Of a stretch of 64,000 bases of DNA, positions 60,244-64,000 are shown piece after piece. Origin of the DNA: Pseudoalteromonas citrea. Its GTDB lineage: Bacteria > Pseudomonadota > Gammaproteobacteria > Enterobacterales > Alteromonadaceae. Under the pieces are notes generated by a model. The model made no database searches. It was not told the DNA's origin and saw only the letters and a program-made list of their open reading frames with translations. The stretch lies in contig NZ_AHBZ03000014.1 of NCBI RefSeq assembly GCF_000238375.3, positions 744,001 to 808,000 on the forward strand, read 5' to 3'. A program made the translations under genes and the position numbers. Each line of letters begins with the position of its first letter. Position 1 is the stretch's first letter.

Positions 60244-61350
60244 ATGAAAGTATATTTAGTGGGAGGTGCTGTACGTGATGCACTACTGAGCCGCCCTATC
60301 GTTGAAAGAGACTATGTTGTGGTTGGGTCAACACCAGCCAAAATGATCGCCTTAGGGTACAAACAGGTAGGCAAAGATTTCCCCGTATTTTTACATCCAG
60401 TCAGTCAAGATGAATATGCCCTAGCACGAACAGAACGAAAAAGTGGCCAAGGCTACGGCGGGTTTATCTGTGATTTTGAGCCGACTATTACTCTGGAACA
60501 GGATTTATATCGACGCGATTTAACGGTTAATGCAATAGCCCAATCCGGTGACGGTACTTTAATTGACCCATATCACGGCCAACAAGATCTAAACAACAAA
60601 ATACTACGGCATGTAGGCCCTGCTTTTAGTGAAGATCCGTTAAGAGTTTTGCGTGTCGCTCGGTTCGCAGCACGTTATCATCATTTAGGGTTTTATATTG
60701 CTGATGAAACAATGGCGCTAATGAAAAGCATGGTACAGCAAGGAGAACTAAAAACGCTCACACCAGAACGGGTCTGGTTAGAAATAGAAAAAAGCTTGGG
60801 TGACGGTGCTATTGAGGTTTTCACAACAGTATTGTCTCATCTAAATGCACTAAATGATGTTCAGCCATTACTAGTAAAGTGGAATGAAGAGACCCATCAA
60901 AAGCTGAATGCTCAACTAGCTCAAGTGCCAAAGGCAGATCCAAACTATAAAGTGGTCTTATTTTGCTTATGGCTTCAACACGCATGTTTAACTAAACTCA
61001 CAGGAATAGAGCAAACCCTCAAAATTCCCAGTAAATATGCCATTGCGTTAAGGGATTATTGTGAGCATGCAGCCACATTGATGACATCCCCCTCGCCTAA
61101 AGACTTATTAAAGCTATTTAACAAAGTTGATCTCTGGCGACGACCAGAGCGTTTCGAATTACTTATTAATATAATGCGCTTTACATTAGGCTTTGAAATA
61201 AACCAAAGTGAAAAATTAAAGAAGGTTGCTGGAAGTACTCGCGCCATAAGTGCTCAAGCAATCATTGCCAAAGGGTTTTCTGGCTCAGAGATTAAAAACC
61301 AGCTCAATGAAGAACGATTATCTCAAATAACCCATTCGCTTCACCTATAA
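60244..61350 (+). CDS. cca: CCA-adding enzyme (tRNA nucleotidyltransferase), short form
   Basis: A 368-residue class II enzyme: KVYLVGGAVRDALL, ERDYVVVGSTP, LARTERKSGQGYGGF, RRDLTVNAIAQ and EDPLRVLRVARFAARY match E. coli Cca closely. It adds or repairs the 3' CCA of tRNAs. The C-terminal HD phosphohydrolase domain found in the 412-residue E. coli enzyme has no H...HD motif here and appears replaced by a shorter helical tail. A GAGGAAA site precedes ATG. Confidence 0.95.
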   Translation: MKVYLVGGAVRDALLSRPIVERDYVVVGSTPAKMIALGYKQVGKDFPVFLHPVSQDEYALARTERKSGQGYGGFICDFEPTITLEQDLYRRDLTVNAIAQSGDGTLIDPYHGQQDLNNKILRHVGPAFSEDPLRVLRVARFAARYHHLGFYIADETMALMKSMVQQGELKTLTPERVWLEIEKSLGDGAIEVFTTVLSHLNALNDVQPLLVKWNEETHQKLNAQLAQVPKADPNYKVVLFCLWLQHACLTKLTGIEQTLKIPSKYAIALRDYCEHAATLMTSPSPKDLLKLFNKVDLWRRPERFELLINIMRFTLGFEINQSEKLKKVAGSTRAISAQAIIAKGFSGSEIKNQLNEERLSQITHSLHL

Positions 61351-61781
61351 ACTCGACTGTTTATTTAAATTAAGGGAACCTAAAAAGTTCCCTTAAATCA
61401 GAAAAAAACGTAAGCGCACAAAAAAGAAACAGCGCAATTAATCAATTGCTAACATAATGACCACATTAAAGAGGGTTAATCACCCTAATAGTTTGAGTAT
61501 TCGTTTCTTTTATGGAAACTTAATTAACATTACCACTAACATACAAATGAAAAAACACCCACTGTAAACATTACAATACAAGGAAGCGCTGCTCTACAAC
61601 CAGTAAAAATGCGGAAAAACCAAAAATTAAAATATTAATAAACATTATCCACAAATTAGAAACAAAACCAACAACCACCAAAGTCCCGCTTGTTACATTT
61701 AGATGTGCTAAAAATGCTGCATAAATATAACCGCACTTACAAAAGTAAGCGTGGTCCGTAACAACAATTGAAAAAGGTCTT
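61351..61781. other. Intergenic region before the TonB receptor, with inverted repeat
   Basis: 431 AT-rich bases. TTAAGGGAAC (61370-61379) pairs with GTTCCCTTAA (61387-61396) 20 bases after the cca stop, a probable terminator without T-run. The receptor promoter must follow; a small hairpin CTTAC/GTAAG lies near 61735-61750. No gene seen. Confidence 0.5.
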
Positions 61782-64000
61782 ATGTTGAAGAAGTTAAATC
61801 TATTAGCTGTGGGTATAAAAGCAGCACTATTAACTGGCGCCGTATCTGGTTCTGCTGTAATGGCAAATGATTCTGGCGAAGCTAAAAAAGTAGAACGTAT
61901 TCAAGTAACGGGTTCTAAAATTAAACGCTTTAACCTAACATCACCGACTCCAGTAACCGTTATTAGTGGCGTGGAATTAGAAAACCAAGGTATCACTAAC
62001 GTTAATGACTTACTGGCAGAAATGCCACAAGCGACTGTGGGACTTTCTCCAGAAACAACAACTAACTACATCTTTTCGTCTGGACTAAATACGACTGATT
62101 TACGTGGTCTTGGTTCAGAGCGTACATTAGTGTTGGTAAATGGTCGTCGCTTTGTGCCTGGTTCAGTAGGCGGAACTGCTGTCGATTTAAACAACATCCC
62201 AACTTCAATGATTGCACGTATTGAAATTGCCACAGGTGGTGCTGCTGCCGTATATGGTGCAGATGCTGTTGCTGGTGTTGTAAACATCATTACCAAAAAA
62301 TCAATGGATGGTATTGAAGTAGATGTATCAACAATTCGACCTGAGCAAAGCGGTGGCGAAGAAAACTTTTTCTCAATCACAGGCGGAATGGAAGGCGACA
62401 AACTGTCATTCATTGCATCACTGAATTACACCGAGAATAAAAGCTATACACAGCTGAGCCGTGACTTTATGCGCACTCCTGTCAATAGCTATTTAAACCC
62501 AGCAAATACAAGTGGCGAAGACGGCATTCCAAATAGAGTTGTATTAGGTCAGCCAACGGCCTTAGCTTACTATTCTGAAGGCGGTGACTTCTTCACTCAA
62601 GGTGGATTTGATGACAACGCATTTAATAACCATCATTATACCTTTGACGAAAATGGCAACGTACGTGCTTTTGATTATGGTCTAGGCCGTATTCCTAACC
62701 CGGGTGTTGGCAATCCTTCTCGCCACTATATTCAAGGCGAAGGTCAACAAGGTGATGGCGTGTTTGGTCACGGCTATAAAGATTACTTCCAAACCCCTCT
62801 TGAGCGTGTTATTGCTTCAGCCTACGCGACATATCAATTGCATGATGAGCATGCATTGACATTTGACTTTACTTACTCAAATACAGAAGCAACCTCAGAA
62901 AGTAGCCCTGCGTTTTTCCGCCACACAATCCGTCGTGATAACGCCTACATGAAAGATGATATGGCTAAGCTGCTTGATGACAATGGCTTGACATCAGTAA
63001 CACTGCGTCAAGCAAACGAGCATCTTTGGGGCGATCGTACATACGGACAAGAGCGAGAAGTGTTCCGTACCTCTATTGGCGCAGAAGGCTTTTTAAACGA
63101 CGATTGGGGCTACAGTGCCTATGTTCAATATGGTCGTATTGAACAAGACACGCTATGGGAAGGTGAGGTTTTAACTCAAAACCAAATCAATGCAATTGAC
63201 GCAGTTGAGTATAATGGCGAGATCGTATGTGCTGACCGAGATGCAGATGGCAATGTCATTGGTGCTTTAGCGGGTTGTACACCATTTAATACAATGGGTG
63301 CGACATCAGCAACTCAAGAGCAAATAGACTACATTGGCACTACCGCAACACGTTTTGCAAAGCACGACCAAGTCGTATTTGCCGTAACAGTTGATGGTTC
63401 TTTATTTGAGCTACCAGCAGGTTACGTTGCTGCAGCATTTACAGCAGAGCACCGTCGTGAATCAGCAACAACGACACCATCTGAAAATATGGAGAAAGGG
63501 CTAATTTTTGGTAACTCTAGCCTTGCTATGAATGGTGAAATTGAAGTAGACGAACTTTCTACTGAAATCTCTATTCCGCTTATTGAAGGCATGCGTTTCG
63601 CTCAAGACTTAACGCTTGAAACAGCATATCGTTACATGGATTACTCTGTAACAGGTGCAGATGATGCGTGGAAGCTTGCTTTAAACTGGGGTGTGACAGA
63701 TGATTTACGTGTTCGCTTAAACCGCTCTAAGTCAGTAAGAGCACCAAACCTAGGTGACTTATTTACGCCAAACTCTAAGACGTTCGATTCTGGCCGAAAA
63801 GACATCTGTCGTGCCGATTCAATTACCGCTTCAGGAAGTGAATTTAAAGACAATGTGATCCGCAACTGTGCAGCAGACAACATGCCTGCTGGCTGGATGC
63901 CAACTGATGAGTGGTTAGCTGGTGGTAGCTTGCCTGGCTATATTCGCGGTAATGAAAGTCTAGAAAATGAAGTGTCAAACGACCATACAATTGGTGTTAT
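61782..64000 (+). CDS. TonB-dependent outer-membrane receptor, incomplete at the window end
   Basis: The frame opens at ATG 61782 (AAAGG before it) and remains open for 739 codons to the window edge. Signal peptide MLKKLNLLAVGIKAALLTG. An N-terminal TonB box-like stretch EAKKVERIQVTGSKIKR is followed by the plug domain (TSPTPVTVISGVELENQGI; DLRGLGSERTLVLVNGRRFV; IEIATGGAAAVYGADAVAGV) and long beta-barrel sequence. It imports large substrates such as oligosaccharides, peptides or siderophores using the proton motive force; the plug type matches the large receptors abundant in Alteromonadales. The substrate is not indicated by neighbours visible here. Confidence 0.93.
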   Translation, partial: MLKKLNLLAVGIKAALLTGAVSGSAVMANDSGEAKKVERIQVTGSKIKRFNLTSPTPVTVISGVELENQGITNVNDLLAEMPQATVGLSPETTTNYIFSSGLNTTDLRGLGSERTLVLVNGRRFVPGSVGGTAVDLNNIPTSMIARIEIATGGAAAVYGADAVAGVVNIITKKSMDGIEVDVSTIRPEQSGGEENFFSITGGMEGDKLSFIASLNYTENKSYTQLSRDFMRTPVNSYLNPANTSGEDGIPNRVVLGQPTALAYYSEGGDFFTQGGFDDNAFNNHHYTFDENGNVRAFDYGLGRIPNPGVGNPSRHYIQGEGQQGDGVFGHGYKDYFQTPLERVIASAYATYQLHDEHALTFDFTYSNTEATSESSPAFFRHTIRRDNAYMKDDMAKLLDDNGLTSVTLRQANEHLWGDRTYGQEREVFRTSIGAEGFLNDDWGYSAYVQYGRIEQDTLWEGEVLTQNQINAIDAVEYNGEIVCADRDADGNVIGALAGCTPFNTMGATSATQEQIDYIGTTATRFAKHDQVVFAVTVDGSLFELPAGYVAAAFTAEHRRESATTTPSENMEKGLIFGNSSLAMNGEIEVDELSTEISIPLIEGMRFAQDLTLETAYRYMDYSVTGADDAWKLALNWGVTDDLRVRLNRSKSVRAPNLGDLFTPNSKTFDSGRKDICRADSITASGSEFKDNVIRNCAADNMPAGWMPTDEWLAGGSLPGYIRGNESLENEVSNDHTIGV

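Noticed and set aside
60126-60245. Longer GspA form overlapping the cca start
   Set aside because: The extension does not resemble GspA, overlaps the divergent cca start and would leave no room for either promoter.
1-64000. CRISPR array, insertion sequence, tRNA or rRNA gene
   Set aside because: I saw no regularly spaced repeats, no transposase motif with terminal repeats, and no cloverleaf or conserved rRNA segment. Short tRNA-like matches were not convincing; a tRNAscan run would settle it.

Overview
The window is about 64 kb of chromosome from a marine gammaproteobacterium of the Alteromonadales, most likely Pseudoalteromonas or a close relative. This is inferred from gene content and moderate-to-low GC, not from an rRNA gene. 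The markers are a large TonB-dependent receptor, a PKD/chitin-binding secreted subtilase, PutA without a DNA-binding domain beside an Lrp-type regulator, an SO_0444-type metal permease, RapA, RluA, Cca, and many c-di-GMP and sensory proteins. Coding density is high. I see no rRNA, tRNA, insertion sequence, CRISPR array or prophage structural gene.

Layout. 1-11.5 kb: the tail of a solute-binding protein, a DUF1289 protein, an acyltransferase, a MerR regulator with its metal permease (the MerR-type promoter is visible), a D-2-hydroxyacid dehydrogenase, a lipoprotein, a hybrid histidine kinase coupled to a response regulator with a ruined GGDEF site, and PhoH. 11.8-18 kb: rapA and rluA, neighbours in E. 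coli, are here separated by a Fic-like protein without the Fic catalytic motif and a membrane-bound winged-helix protein carrying a LamG domain. 18-23.8 kb: a secreted M20 hydrolase, a TPR diguanylate cyclase, a HIT protein, a divergent S24-repressor/HTH pair whose shared intergenic region carries four TGCGTA boxes, and a second acyltransferase. 23.9-30.6 kb: a periplasmic amidohydrolase, a secreted subtilase, an ABC exporter and a secreted lipin-like (LNS2) HAD phosphatase candidate. 30.9-34.1 kb: a polyhydroxyalkanoate cluster, phaB-phaP-phaC. 34.1-36 kb: AzlCD-type branched-chain amino acid exporter with an AraC regulator. 36.5-49 kb is the accessory-rich part: a secreted phospholipase-C-like protein, an S15/CocE hydrolase, an MBL hydrolase with a TetR regulator and operator, a 900-residue beta-propeller/cadherin-like surface protein with a GlyGly-CTERM-like tail, remnants of a lost secreted-protein gene, an ECF sigma factor fused to a membrane domain, a beta-helix-like secreted protein and an HDOD protein. 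49-61.4 kb: ygiF-like and ygiM-like genes and cca, consecutive in E. coli, here interrupted by the proline-catabolism module (lrp-type regulator and putA), an HD-GYP phosphodiesterase and a gspA/gspB pair. From 61.8 kb to the window end: the first two thirds or so of a TonB-dependent receptor.

Themes. Cyclic-di-GMP genes recur (an intact GGEEF cyclase, a degenerate GGDEF response regulator, an HD-GYP phosphodiesterase), together with secretion and polymer scavenging (subtilase, M20 hydrolase, amidohydrolase, S15 hydrolase, gspAB, TonB receptor), carbon storage (PHA) and proline use. The best candidates for undescribed biology are the pseudo-Fic protein and LamG regulator inserted between rapA and rluA, the membrane-fused sigma factor with its beta-helix neighbour, the lipin-like secreted phosphatase, and the START-domain protein translationally coupled to a CYTH-CHAD protein. 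All functional assignments come from reading motifs; no database search was possible.
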